A DNA stretch of 64,000 bases from [Mycobacterium] manitobense (lineage in GTDB: Bacteria; Actinomycetota; Actinomycetes; Mycobacteriales; Mycobacteriaceae): contig NZ_JACKSJ010000062.1 of assembly GCF_025821665.1 (NCBI RefSeq), positions 248,001-312,000 of the forward strand. Direction: 5' to 3'. A model generated the notes under the pieces. That model had not been told where the DNA came from, searched no databases, and was given only the letters and a program-made list of their open reading frames with translations. Below are positions 28,319-36,195 of the stretch, in pieces. A program made the translations under genes and the position numbers. Numbering within the stretch: the first letter of the stretch is position 1; each line of letters begins with the position of its first letter.

Positions 28319-28391
28319 CGTCGAACCGGGCCCCGGCGGCGCTGCGCGGGACGAAGCAGCATGCCGGCCGGTCGCCGAAGTCTGAAACCCG

Positions 28392-28406
28392 CAATTTGCG
28401 AAATTG
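28392..28406. repeat. short AT-rich palindrome
   Basis: CAATTTGCGAAATTG has 6-bp arms and a 3-nt centre. It lies 74 bp after the CREST-like gene and 102 bp before the small secreted-protein gene. It could be an operator or part of a terminator. No partner is evident. Confidence 0.3.
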
Positions 28407-28508
28407 AGATCGTCAGCAACGTTGGCAGGGTCTAATTACAGAGCACGAACAGCACCAATTATCTGACGCGTCAAATATCAGCAAACGCTGGCGGACAGAG
28501 GAAGCGGC

Positions 28509-28901
28509 ATGAACACCACCAAGATGATGACGCACACCGTCGCCGGGGCGTTGATCTCGGGCGCCATCGCGGCGGCTGGGTTGGGACTGGGCGCAGGTTC
28601 CGCCGCCGCCGAGAATCCCGCCGGCAGGTGGTGCCCAGGCCAACCGGTTCCGCTAGGGCCGTTGGCGGACTTCGGCTGGGACGACAACGTCTGCCACGAC
28701 TTCTGGTACGTCCCCTTCGGGGAAGGCAACGTCCCCATCACGAACATCCCCACCGGCGAACCGGTGAAGAGCCATATTTGGATCGGTTCCCCACCCGGGC
28801 GGACGCCGCCTCCACCGCCCGCACCACCGGCACCGGGTTCTTACTGCGCGACCAACCCGGTTGGATGCCATTTCTTCGGCCCATATGGACCGGGCTCATA
28901 A
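28509..28901 (+). CDS. small secreted Pro-rich protein
   Basis: Protein of 130 residues. The signal peptide runs to about residue 36 (AGALISGAIAAAGLGLGAGS, ending AAA). The mature part begins ENPAGRWCPGQPVPLG and has four cysteines (WCPGQ, NVCHDFW, YCATNP, GCHFFG) plus a PPPPPAPPAP run, ending GPYGPGS. This WCPG...CHD style defines a large group of exported mycobacterial proteins without known function. It lies just left of the tmRNA-type repeat at 29152. Confidence 0.78.
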   Translation: MNTTKMMTHTVAGALISGAIAAAGLGLGAGSAAAENPAGRWCPGQPVPLGPLADFGWDDNVCHDFWYVPFGEGNVPITNIPTGEPVKSHIWIGSPPGRTPPPPPAPPAPGSYCATNPVGCHFFGPYGPGS

Positions 28902-28975
28902 CCGCTTGAAGAGATGGCGCCGGGTCAGCGGCCCCATGAACGCCCGAAACGAAACCAGGTCAGAGACTGTGTCTC

Positions 28976-29110
28976 GGTCTCGGCGTTGCCGCAGCCTATA
29001 CAGACGTCGGCGGTGGGCTGCACATCGCCCATTACAAGAACGGTAAGTACACGGGCACGGTTGAGTCGGGCGAAATCGCGATCAGCCCAACTCCACGGAC
29101 CGGGCTAAGA
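28976..29110 (+). pseudogene. internally deleted copy of the small secreted-protein gene at 58882
   Basis: The stretch CTCGGTCTCGGCGTTGCCGC matches the signal-peptide region of the gene at 58882. It then jumps, with about 140 bp missing, to CTATACAGACGTCGGCGGTG and continues nearly identical through the gene's 3' end and about 40 bp beyond. The stop is altered (TTGAGT for the original end). No usable frame remains. The copy ends 42 bp before the tmRNA-end repeat at 29152, as the intact copy lies near the tmRNA on the right. Confidence 0.75.
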
Positions 29111-29151
29111 CTTGTACAGCGGGCCCGGTCTTTCGTCCTGGCCCGCGTCGT

Positions 29152-29176
29152 TTGTGGAGCTGCCGGGAATCGAACC
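29152..29176 (+). repeat. left copy of the tmRNA 3'-end repeat (candidate attL)
   Basis: The 25 bp beginning TTGTGGAGCTGCCGGGAATC are identical to 60320-60344, which cover the last 22 bp of ssrA plus 3 bp beyond. The similarity stops abruptly on the right. Both copies have the same orientation, as expected for att sites of an element integrated at ssrA. An inverted repeat (GCGGGCC...GGCCCGC, about 29120-29147) sits to the left, where a tmRNA terminator would be. Confidence 0.75.
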
Positions 29177-29255
29177 AGACGCTGAAACGCGATGAGCTGG
29201 GCGAACGCCTCAGACCACCCGCCAAACGACGCAAACTGACTCGAAGCCCGGACAA

Positions 29256-29273
29256 CGTCCCGATGACCGGAAG
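29256..29273 (+). promoter_or_regulatory. island operator motif, site upstream of the KstR-like gene
   Basis: CGTCCCGATGACCGGAAG fits YGTCC-CGNTCACC-GGACA at most positions. It lies 160 bp before the KstR-like TetR start, consistent with autoregulation. Confidence 0.5.
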
Positions 29274-29433
29274 GCAACCGTCGGTGAAAGCGTCTCGCCC
29301 CTTAGCGTCAAGAGATCACCGCCGCCTCGAGGTGCGACACCACTGCGCGGCTGGAACGCCTCAAGCGAGGAGGAGTGTCGTCATTCCCAGGGAGCTTCGT
29401 CTGATCGACGGCCGCCGGCGATCGGTCGAGCCG

Positions 29434-30069
29434 ATGACCGACCAGGTGGCAGTCAACCGGGAAGCGCTTCCGGCGGTGCCGCCGAAACGGGGACCCCGAC
29501 GTGAGCGCATCGTCGCCTCGGCACTCGCGCTCGCCGCCGAGGGCTACGACGCCGTCCACATGCGAACGGTTGCCGAACACGCGAAGGTAGCGACCGACAC
29601 GGTGTACCAGCACTTCACGTCGAAGGACGACCTACTGGTTGCGGCGCTCGATCGCTGGCTCACCACCTTCGAACCGGCATCCGAATCCGGATCGCAACCA
29701 GTCACCGATCCGTCACGTCAGCTGTCCCACGTGCTGGACGTGCTCACCCGGCGGCTGTGGGGTAACCCGCTCTGCGCGGATGCGGTGATGCGCGCGTACC
29801 TCTCGTCCGCCAATTCAGCAGCATCAAACGTGGATCAGGTTCGCGACACCTTGACGCGCATCTTCACCTCGGCCATCAGCCCTCGTCCGGCATCGGCGGA
29901 GCGGACCGAGATCGCCGGCCTGGTTGCCGACGTATGGGTATCGAACATGCTCGCCTTGGTGCAGGGCCGCGCGACGACGGCCGAAGCAGGGCAACGTCTA
30001 CTACGAATCGCTAGAGCGCTCAGCCGATCTGACAGCGGCGACAGCTTTCCTCCTGTTCGGTTCCCGTGA
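29434..30069 (+). CDS. KstR-like TetR-family regulator
   Basis: Protein of 211 residues. The HTH region (GYDAVHMRTVAEHAKVATDT then VYQHFTSKDDLLVAAL) and the ligand domain (NPLCADAVMRAYLSSANSAA, VDQV, VADVWVSNMLAL) follow KstR closely: KstR has EAVQMRAVADRADVAVGTLY, NPLLTEAMTRAYVFAD and VISDVWLSNLLAW as I recall. KstR represses cholesterol catabolism and responds to a steroid acyl-CoA. This paralogue opens the catabolic island and probably controls it. The ATG at 29434 is the first good start. A candidate operator lies 160 bp upstream. Confidence 0.85.
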   Translation: MTDQVAVNREALPAVPPKRGPRRERIVASALALAAEGYDAVHMRTVAEHAKVATDTVYQHFTSKDDLLVAALDRWLTTFEPASESGSQPVTDPSRQLSHVLDVLTRRLWGNPLCADAVMRAYLSSANSAASNVDQVRDTLTRIFTSAISPRPASAERTEIAGLVADVWVSNMLALVQGRATTAEAGQRLLRIARALSRSDSGDSFPPVRFP

Positions 30070-30250
30070 TCGGGTATCGAGATGCCGGCGCGGTGCAGCA
30101 ACCTGTGCGCGGGCACCCGTAGCGCTCCGCGCGACGACCTCCTCGGCCGCGTCGGCGATGTCGAAGAAGTCGATCCGGTCTTCACGCCGATCTTGTCGAA
30201 CACCCGATCAGCGCCTCGACCGGAGCGTTGCCCGCACCGGCGCCGGATCA
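30070..30250 (-). pseudogene. decayed C-terminus of 4-hydroxy-2-oxovalerate aldolase (HsaF/BphI type)
   Basis: Read on the minus strand, the DNA gives GAGAGNAPVEALI, then after a 1-nt shift FDKIGVKTG, after another shift IDFFDIADAAEEVVA, then RYG and VPAHRLLHRAG in further frames. Each block matches the conserved C-terminal part of the aldolase that ends meta-cleavage pathways. An internal stretch of about 40 residues and the N-terminal two thirds are missing. The gene is dead. It lies directly downstream of the enoyl-CoA hydratase. Confidence 0.7.
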
Positions 30251-31126
30251 ATTCTCCCTTCCCGGTTGAACATTCCTGGCGCCCCGAGGTGCCGCCATCG
30301 TCTTGACATCCACATCTCCGAGCGAGCCCTGTCCTATTTCGGCATTGTGAGCGTGCGCGAAGTGGTGCAGCCCGAACACCGAGTCGATTCCGTTGCGCAG
30401 ACCCATCTGGTCCTCACATTGGTTGACCGCCTTCTTGGTGAGGGCCAACCCGAACCGCGGCATCGTCGCAATCCGCGACGCGAGCTCGAACGTCGCGCCT
30501 TCTAGAGCGTTCCTCGCCACGATCCGATTGACCATGCCGACCTCGTAGGCACGTCGAGCATCGAATCGGTCACCGGTGTAGAGGAACTCCTTCGCGAACC
30601 GCGGTCCGAGCACCCATGGGTGTGCGAAGTACTCCACGCCGGGAATCCCCATGCGAACGACGGGATCGGAGAAGAAGGCATCGTCGGCGGCGATGATGAG
30701 GTCGCAGACCCAGGCGAGCATGAGTCCGCCGGCGATACACGCCCCGTGCACCATGGCGATCATGGGTTTCGGAATCTCCCGCCAGCGCCGGCACATTCCG
30801 ACGTAGACCTCCATCTCGCGGGCGAAGCGCTGGTCTCCCCCGGGCTTGTCGACGTGGTCCCACCACAACACCGCCCGGTTGTCGTAGGTGACGTGGTGAT
30901 CCCGCTCCGGTGTGCCGATGTCGTGTCCGGCGCTGAAGTGGTCGCCCGCGCCGCCCAGCACGATGACGGCGACGTCGTCGTCCTCGACGGCCCGCTGGAA
31001 GGCGGCGTCCAAGGCGTAGGTCATGACGGAGTTCTGTGCGTTGCGGTACCGCGGTCGGTTCATCGTGATGACAGCGATACGGTCACTCACCCGGTAAGTC
31101 ACTACGTCCTGGTCATCGAGCACCAT
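30248..31126 (-). CDS. enoyl-CoA hydratase/isomerase family protein
   Basis: Crotonase-fold protein of 292 residues. CoA-binding and oxyanion loops are seen in FSAGHDIG (about 66-73) and HGACIAGGLMLAWVCDL (about 131-147). The region around 145-165 (FFSDPVVRMGIPGVEY) has Asp and Gly but not the classic Glu pair, so it may be an isomerase or non-standard hydratase. It is likely to act in beta-oxidation of a steroid side chain or ring-opened acid. Divergent from the HsaD-type hydrolase. The sequence after its stop is the aldolase pseudogene. Confidence 0.83.
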   Translation of the reverse strand: MVLDDQDVVTYRVSDRIAVITMNRPRYRNAQNSVMTYALDAAFQRAVEDDDVAVIVLGGAGDHFSAGHDIGTPERDHHVTYDNRAVLWWDHVDKPGGDQRFAREMEVYVGMCRRWREIPKPMIAMVHGACIAGGLMLAWVCDLIIAADDAFFSDPVVRMGIPGVEYFAHPWVLGPRFAKEFLYTGDRFDARRAYEVGMVNRIVARNALEGATFELASRIATMPRFGLALTKKAVNQCEDQMGLRNGIDSVFGLHHFAHAHNAEIGQGSLGDVDVKTMAAPRGARNVQPGREN

Positions 31127-31164
31127 GTCATCGTGGACCGTCCCGAACCCGACGTCATACGCGG

Positions 31165-31181
31165 CGTCCGCTGACCGGAAG
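31165..31181 (+). promoter_or_regulatory. island operator motif, enoyl-CoA hydratase/hydrolase divergent promoter
   Basis: CGTCCGCTGACCGGAAG has the same CGTCC and GACCGGAAG ends as the site at 29256, with a 1-bp shorter centre. It lies between the two divergent starts (31126 and 31222). Confidence 0.5.
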
Positions 31182-31221
31182 TCGCCTACCTCACATCAGC
31201 GGCCGATGAAAGGCTTGAGCC

Positions 31222-32076
31222 ATGACCACCGATCTCGAGATCCCTCTTCAGGAAGTGTCGACGCCGGCCGGAACGCTGCGCTACTACGACTCCGGTACCG
31301 GCAGGCCACTGTTGTTCCTGCACGGTTCTGGGCCGGGCGTCACGGGGTGGCGCAACTTCCGCGGTATCCTTCCCGCATTCAGCAGCGAATTTCGTTGCCT
31401 CGTACTCGAATTCCCCGGCTTCGGCGTGAGCGATGACCAGGGCGGGCATCCGATGGTCACCGCACAGGGTGTCGTCGCGCCCTTCCTCGACGCACTCGAG
31501 GTGGACCACGTCGACATCGTGGGCAACTCGATGGGCGGCGGGGTTGGGATCAACTTCGCCATCCACCATCCGGACCGCCTTCGGCGCCTGGTCACGATCG
31601 GCGGTATCGGGACGAACGTCTTCAGCCCCGGCCCCAGTGAGGGCATCAGGCTGCTGCAGGAGTTCACCGAGGACCCCACTCGTCAACGGCTCGTCGACTG
31701 GCTGTATTCGATGGTGTACGACCCTGAATTGGTGACCGACGAACTGATCGAGGAGCGCTGGCAACTGGCGACCGATTCCGAAACGCTGGCCGCAGCACGA
31801 CGGATGTACGGAAAGGCGGCGTTCGCCCAGATGATGACGTTCATGCGCAATTCCGATGTGCCGTTGCCGTGGGCGCAGATGCACAAGGTGGCTGCGCCCA
31901 CGCTGCTGACGTGGGGCCGTGACGACCGGGTCAGCCCACTGGACATGGCGCTGATCCCGATGCGCACGATCCCGAACGCCGAACTGCATGTGTTTCCCAA
32001 TTGCGGCCACTGGGCGATGATCGAGGCGAAGGCGGCGTTCGAGGCCACGGTCCGGTCGTTCCTGCTGCGCAAGTAG
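31222..32076 (+). CDS. HsaD/BphD-type meta-cleavage product hydrolase
   Basis: Protein of 284 residues with an alpha/beta-hydrolase fold. The oxyanion region is FLHGSGPGVTGW (residues 33-43), the nucleophile elbow GNSMGGG (Ser103), the acid Asp in WGRDDRVSP and the His in NCGHWAMIE. The GSGPG and NSMGG forms are typical of carbon-carbon bond hydrolases that split ring-fission products. In steroid breakdown HsaD cleaves 4,9-DSHA. Together with the HsaA/C-type genes downstream it would complete ring A opening. Convergent with the BVMO gene across a hairpin. Confidence 0.83.
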   Translation: MTTDLEIPLQEVSTPAGTLRYYDSGTGRPLLFLHGSGPGVTGWRNFRGILPAFSSEFRCLVLEFPGFGVSDDQGGHPMVTAQGVVAPFLDALEVDHVDIVGNSMGGGVGINFAIHHPDRLRRLVTIGGIGTNVFSPGPSEGIRLLQEFTEDPTRQRLVDWLYSMVYDPELVTDELIEERWQLATDSETLAAARRMYGKAAFAQMMTFMRNSDVPLPWAQMHKVAAPTLLTWGRDDRVSPLDMALIPMRTIPNAELHVFPNCGHWAMIEAKAAFEATVRSFLLRK

Positions 32077-32098
32077 CACGATTTCCGCGCGCGGACCG

Positions 32099-32121
32099 GA
32101 AGTCCGACTCATCCGGACTTC
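32099..32121. terminator. hairpin between convergent hydrolase and BVMO genes
   Basis: GAAGTCCG and CGGACTTC form a perfect 8-bp stem with a 7-nt loop. It spans the 3' end of the BVMO gene and the gap after the hydrolase stop at 32076. Confidence 0.55.
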
Positions 32122-33785
32122 AGCAGGGCGAATCCTTTGTAGCCGGCGTCGGCAACCTCCGCGCAGATATCGAGGTAGACACCGAATCCTCCGATGAACA
32201 GCATGAACACCCGCGGCTTGCCGGGCACGTTCGCACCCATGTACCAGGAGTTGGCCTTGGTGAACAGCGTCGCCTCGGCGCGCCGCGCCAGCTCGGCGCC
32301 CCACTCGTCGACGGCCTGCTCCGTCGCCTCGATGGCCGCGTACCCGTGGTCGTCGAGATAGCGGATGCAGTCGGCGATCCAGTTCACATGCGCTTCGGCG
32401 TGCAAGACCATGTTGGCCAGCACGGCCGGCGCCCCCGGCCCGGAGACGACGAACAGGTTCGGGTAGCCGTCGACCCCTAGCCCTAGATATGTGCGTGGCC
32501 CGTCGCGCCAGTCGTCATTGAGCTTCTCACCGCCGCGCCCCGCGATCTCCATCTTGCCGAGTGCACCGGTCATCGCGTCGAAACCGGTTGCCAGCACGAT
32601 GGTGTCGACGTCGTAGTGCGCGTCAGAGGTGTTGATCCCGTCCGCGTCGATCGACGTGATCGGAGTTCTGCGGACACTGACCAGTTCCACGTCAGGGCGG
32701 TTGAAGGTTTGGAAATAGTTGGTATCGGTGCAGATGCGTTTGGTGCCGATCGGGTGATCAGAGGGGATGAGCAGCTCGGCAACGTCGGGGTCGTCGATGA
32801 CGGCTCTGATCTTCTCCTCGTAGAACTTGCGAGCTTCCTCGTTGGCCCTCGAGTCGATCATCTGATCCCGGAACGTCTTGGAGAACAGCACCCCGCCGAG
32901 TTGCCAGCGTCTCTCGAACGCGGTCCTGCGCTCCTCGTCGGACACCTCCATGGTGAGTTTCGGGTGCGCAATGTGCGGAGAGCCGCCGCCGCTCTGCCAG
33001 GAGAGCCGGCGCCGCTCGGCGTAGGTGGCCTTGACCTGCGCGACGTCCTCGGCGCTGAGGGGGCGATTACCCGCCGGCACGCTGTAGTTGGGCGTCCGCT
33101 GGAACACGTAGAGCTGTTCGGCCTGCTCGGCGATGATCGGAATCGACTGCACCCCGGATGATCCCGTGCCGATGACCGCCACTCGCCGACCGGTGAAGTC
33201 GACGCCTTCATGCGGCCAGTCGGCGGTGTGATAGATCCTGCCGCCGAAGCCGTTCAGCCCGGAGAACTGCGGAGTGAGCGCCGCAGACAGCGGGCCGGTG
33301 GCCATGAGGCAGAACCGGGCGCAGACCACAGCGCCGGTGTCCGTCGTGACCGTCCAGCGCAGCGAGTCCTCGTCGAGGACGGCCGAGGTGACTCTTGTGT
33401 TGAACGTGATGCCTCGGCGCAGATCCAGCTTGTCGGCGACCCAGTTGATGTAGCGCAGGATTTCGGCCTGGGTCGCGTACTTCTCAGTCCACGTCCACTC
33501 CTGCTGGAGATCATCGGAGAACGAGTAGCAATAGTCGACGCTTTCGACGTCGCATCGCGCACCGGGATAGCGGTTGTAGTACCAGGTGCCCCCGACGTCG
33601 GGCGCCGCCTCGAACACCCGAACCGTCAGACCCTGTTGCCGCAGCTTGTGGAGAGCGTAGAGGCCGGCGAAGCCGGCGCCGACGACCACGGCATCGACGG
33701 CTTCGGGCAGCAGGTCAGCGGTGGTGGCCACGAGAGTCGAAGGTAGGCGTCCGGCACGCGCGGAGGGTGAGCCCGTCCCGGTCAC
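32109..33785 (-). CDS. Baeyer-Villiger monooxygenase (cyclohexanone-monooxygenase type)
   Basis: Protein of 558 residues from GTG 33785, or 540 from GTG 33731, which avoids overlap with a candidate operator and gives a more typical N terminus (VATTADLLPEAVDAVVVGAG). It has FAD-binding GAGFAGLYA, the BVMO fingerprint F-x-G-x3-H-x3-W-P as FGGRIYHTADWP, and an NADPH-binding GTGSSGVQ. It inserts oxygen next to a ketone, giving a lactone or ester. In a steroid context a 20-keto side chain or 17-ketone is a candidate substrate. Divergent from the KshB-type reductase, sharing two operator-like sites. Confidence 0.88.
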   Translation of the reverse strand: MTGTGSPSARAGRLPSTLVATTADLLPEAVDAVVVGAGFAGLYALHKLRQQGLTVRVFEAAPDVGGTWYYNRYPGARCDVESVDYCYSFSDDLQQEWTWTEKYATQAEILRYINWVADKLDLRRGITFNTRVTSAVLDEDSLRWTVTTDTGAVVCARFCLMATGPLSAALTPQFSGLNGFGGRIYHTADWPHEGVDFTGRRVAVIGTGSSGVQSIPIIAEQAEQLYVFQRTPNYSVPAGNRPLSAEDVAQVKATYAERRRLSWQSGGGSPHIAHPKLTMEVSDEERRTAFERRWQLGGVLFSKTFRDQMIDSRANEEARKFYEEKIRAVIDDPDVAELLIPSDHPIGTKRICTDTNYFQTFNRPDVELVSVRRTPITSIDADGINTSDAHYDVDTIVLATGFDAMTGALGKMEIAGRGGEKLNDDWRDGPRTYLGLGVDGYPNLFVVSGPGAPAVLANMVLHAEAHVNWIADCIRYLDDHGYAAIEATEQAVDEWGAELARRAEATLFTKANSWYMGANVPGKPRVFMLFIGGFGVYLDICAEVADAGYKGFALLKSG

Positions 33786-33791
33786 CGGACG
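33774..33791 (+). promoter_or_regulatory. island operator motif, BVMO/reductase promoter, site 1
   Basis: CGTCCCGGTCACCGGACG is the most symmetric copy: CGTCC and GGACG arms around an 8-bp centre. It overlaps the 33785 start option of the BVMO and is exactly 30 bp from a second copy. Confidence 0.6.
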
Positions 33792-33803
33792 TCGCGTTCA
33801 TGG

Positions 33804-33821
33804 CGTCCCGGCCATCGGACT
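33804..33821 (+). promoter_or_regulatory. island operator motif, BVMO/reductase promoter, site 2
   Basis: CGTCCCGGCCATCGGACT, 14 of 18 positions identical to site 1 at 33774, spaced 30 bp (about three helical turns). It lies 43 bp before the reductase start. Confidence 0.6.
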
Positions 33822-33863
33822 CGGGAGTCGCGAACCGCATGAACCGCCAGCAGCATCAGCGTT

Positions 33864-34910
33864 GTGTCTTCGCCACCCGAGTCTCGCAGCGTGAAGCTCA
33901 CCGTGACCGATGTCATCGAAGAGAGCCACGACGCCCGCTCCCTGGTCTTCACCGTCGCAGAACACGAACAGCGTCGGCTGAACTACCGGCCCGGCCAATT
34001 CCTGACCCTGCGGGTGCCCGGCCGAGGCAGTACGTCGGTGGCCCGCTGCTATTCGCTGTCGAGTTCACCCCACACCGATCAGGTGCCCAAGGTGACGATC
34101 AAGCGGGTTGACGGCGGCTACGCATCGAACTGGTTGTGCGACAACGTCAATCCCGGTGACATCATCGAGGCGCTGCCCCCGTCTGGGGTCTTCACGCCAG
34201 CGGACCTCGACGCGGATCTGCTGCTGTGGGCGGCCGGCAGCGGTATCACCCCGGTGATATCGATACTGAAATCGGCGCTGGCTGAGGGCACCGGCCGGGT
34301 GACGCTGATCTATGCCAACCGCGACGAGCGTTCGGTCATCTTCGCCGAAGAGTTGGCTGACCTCGCTATCCGCCATCCCGACCGGTTGACGGTGATGCAC
34401 TGGCTGGAATCCGTGCAGGGGTTGCCACAGCAGCCGCAACTCACCGGCCTCGCGCGCCGTCTCGGAAACGCCGAGTCCTACATCTGCGGCCCCACGCCGT
34501 TCATGGCCGCCGTTGCGGCCGCGCTCACGAACGCCGGTGTCCCACGCAGCGCCGTGCACACCGAGGTCTTCCTGTCGCTGACCGGCGATCCCTTCGCGAT
34601 CGCAGAACCACCGGTCGTCGACCCCGCCGTCGATCGTGAGGCGGTCACCGTCCGGGTCGACCTCGACGGACAGCAGCACACGTTGCGTTGGCCTGCCAGG
34701 TCGACCCTGGTGGCCGCGATGTTGGCGGCGAATATCGATGTGCCGTACTCCTGCCGGGAGGGCCAATGCGGCTCCTGCGCCGCGACCCTGCTACGCGGCG
34801 AGGTCGACATGCCGACCAGTGACATCCTCGAGTCCGACGACGTCGAGGCCGGAACCATCCTCGGCTGCCAGGCGCGGCCGGTGTCAGACGACATACACGT
34901 CGAATTCTGA
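33864..34910 (+). CDS. kshB: 3-ketosteroid-9-alpha-hydroxylase reductase-type protein (KshB-like)
   Basis: Protein of 348 residues (GTG start). An FAD domain (CYSLSSSP and GGYASNWL) and an NAD domain (WAAGSGITPVISIL, YICGPTPFM) are followed by a C-terminal plant-type [2Fe-2S] ferredoxin with Cys297, 302, 305 and 335 (CREGQCGSC). Order and length equal KshB/HmpA-type reductases. It would pass electrons from NADH to the Rieske oxygenase KshA encoded at 52024. It heads the HsaA-HsaC-FAD dehydrogenase genes. Confidence 0.85.
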   Translation: MSSPPESRSVKLTVTDVIEESHDARSLVFTVAEHEQRRLNYRPGQFLTLRVPGRGSTSVARCYSLSSSPHTDQVPKVTIKRVDGGYASNWLCDNVNPGDIIEALPPSGVFTPADLDADLLLWAAGSGITPVISILKSALAEGTGRVTLIYANRDERSVIFAEELADLAIRHPDRLTVMHWLESVQGLPQQPQLTGLARRLGNAESYICGPTPFMAAVAAALTNAGVPRSAVHTEVFLSLTGDPFAIAEPPVVDPAVDREAVTVRVDLDGQQHTLRWPARSTLVAAMLAANIDVPYSCREGQCGSCAATLLRGEVDMPTSDILESDDVEAGTILGCQARPVSDDIHVEF

Positions 34911-34915
34911 CGCGC

Positions 34916-34933
34916 CGTCCATTCACCGGGATC
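34916..34933 (+). promoter_or_regulatory. island operator motif before the HsaA-type gene
   Basis: CGTCCATTCACCGGGATC keeps the CGTCC arm and the CACCGG core, with a weaker right arm. It lies 65 bp before the HsaA-type ATG. Confidence 0.4.
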
Positions 34934-34998
34934 AGCCCACACGTCGGTGCCCTTCGCGGTAGACCATCCAAGAGAGCCTCACGAGAGAAGGACACCTC

Positions 34999-36180
34999 AT
35001 GACCGAGCGGGTAATCGACCGGGTGATGGAACTGGCCGACCAGTTCAAGGAGCAGGCCGTCGAGGCCGAGAAGCTCGGCCAGCTGTCGGAAGCCACCGTC
35101 AAGAACATGAAGGCAGCCGGATCGATCCGCCTGCTGCAGCCGGCCGAATACGCCGGGTTCGAGGTGCACCCCCGCGAGTTCGCCGAGACCGTGATGGCCA
35201 CCGCGGCGCTCGACCCGGCGGCGGGGTGGGTCAACGGCGTGGTCGGCGTGCACCCCTACCAGCTCGCGTACGCAGATCCTCGAGTCGCACAGGAAGTCTG
35301 GGCCACCGATGTCGACACCTGGATCGCCTCACCCTATGCCCCACAGGGGGTGGCCAAGCCGGTCGACGACGGCTACTTGTTCAACGGCCGCTGGCAGTTC
35401 AGCTCCGGCACCGACGCGTGCGACTGGATCATCCTCGGCGCGATGGTCGGTGACGCCGACGGCAAACCGGTGATGCCGCCGCAGATCCTGCACATGATCC
35501 TGCCGCGTAGCGACTACGAGATCGTCGACGACTCGTGGGACGTGGTCGGTCTGCGCGGCACGGGGTCGAAGGACGTGATTGTTCGCGATGCGTTCGTGCC
35601 GGCATACCGCACGATGGACGGCTTGAAGGTGATGGACGGCACCGCGCAGATCGAAGCCGGCATGACGAAGACGCTCTACAAGATGCCGTGGTCGACGATG
35701 TTCCCCCTGGGGATCAGTGCCGCCACGATCGGCATCTGCGAGGGTGCGCTGGCGGCGCACCTGGACTACCAGCGCGAACGTGTTGGCGCCAACGGCACCG
35801 CGATCAAGGACGACCCCTACGTCATGTTCGCCATCGGCGACGCTGCAGCCGACATCGAGGCATCCCGCCAGGCGCTGCTGGCCAACGTCGACCGCGTCTA
35901 TGACATGGTCGACGCAGGCAAGGAAGTCAGCTTCGCCGACCGTGCGGCTGTGCGGCGCAGCCAGGTGAAGGCGGTCTGGCGGGCAGTCGCCGCGGTCGAC
36001 CAGATCTTCTCTCGCTCGGGCGGCAACGCACTGCGCATGGACAAGCCGCTGCAGCGGTACTGGCGTGATGCGCACGCCGGCGTCGCCCATGCCATCCATG
36101 TCCCCGGAACCATCTACCACGCCTCGGCGCTGAGCTCCCTAGGGGTCGACCCGCAGGGGCCGCTGCGGGCGATGATCTGA
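34999..36180 (+). CDS. HsaA-type flavin-dependent monooxygenase (oxygenase component)
   Basis: Protein of 393 residues with the acyl-CoA dehydrogenase fold used by group D monooxygenases. It parallels HsaA: TVKNMKAAGSIRLLQPAEYA, GWVNGVVGVHPYQLA, FNGRWQFSSGTDACDW, VVGLRGTGSKDVIV, KMPWSTMFP and QRYWRDAHAG. HsaA hydroxylates the phenolic ring of 3-HSA using FMNH2 from HsaB, whose counterpart is encoded at 55808. AGAGAAGGA precedes the ATG. The extradiol dioxygenase gene follows after 15 bp. Confidence 0.85.
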   Translation: MTERVIDRVMELADQFKEQAVEAEKLGQLSEATVKNMKAAGSIRLLQPAEYAGFEVHPREFAETVMATAALDPAAGWVNGVVGVHPYQLAYADPRVAQEVWATDVDTWIASPYAPQGVAKPVDDGYLFNGRWQFSSGTDACDWIILGAMVGDADGKPVMPPQILHMILPRSDYEIVDDSWDVVGLRGTGSKDVIVRDAFVPAYRTMDGLKVMDGTAQIEAGMTKTLYKMPWSTMFPLGISAATIGICEGALAAHLDYQRERVGANGTAIKDDPYVMFAIGDAAADIEASRQALLANVDRVYDMVDAGKEVSFADRAAVRRSQVKAVWRAVAAVDQIFSRSGGNALRMDKPLQRYWRDAHAGVAHAIHVPGTIYHASALSSLGVDPQGPLRAMI

Positions 36181-36195
36181 CCTCTAGGACACAAC

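Noticed and set aside
29152..29433. Longer start for the KstR-like gene that begins WSCRESN
   Set aside because: These residues are a translation of the tmRNA 3'-end repeat, a known annotation artefact; the domain begins after ATG 29434.
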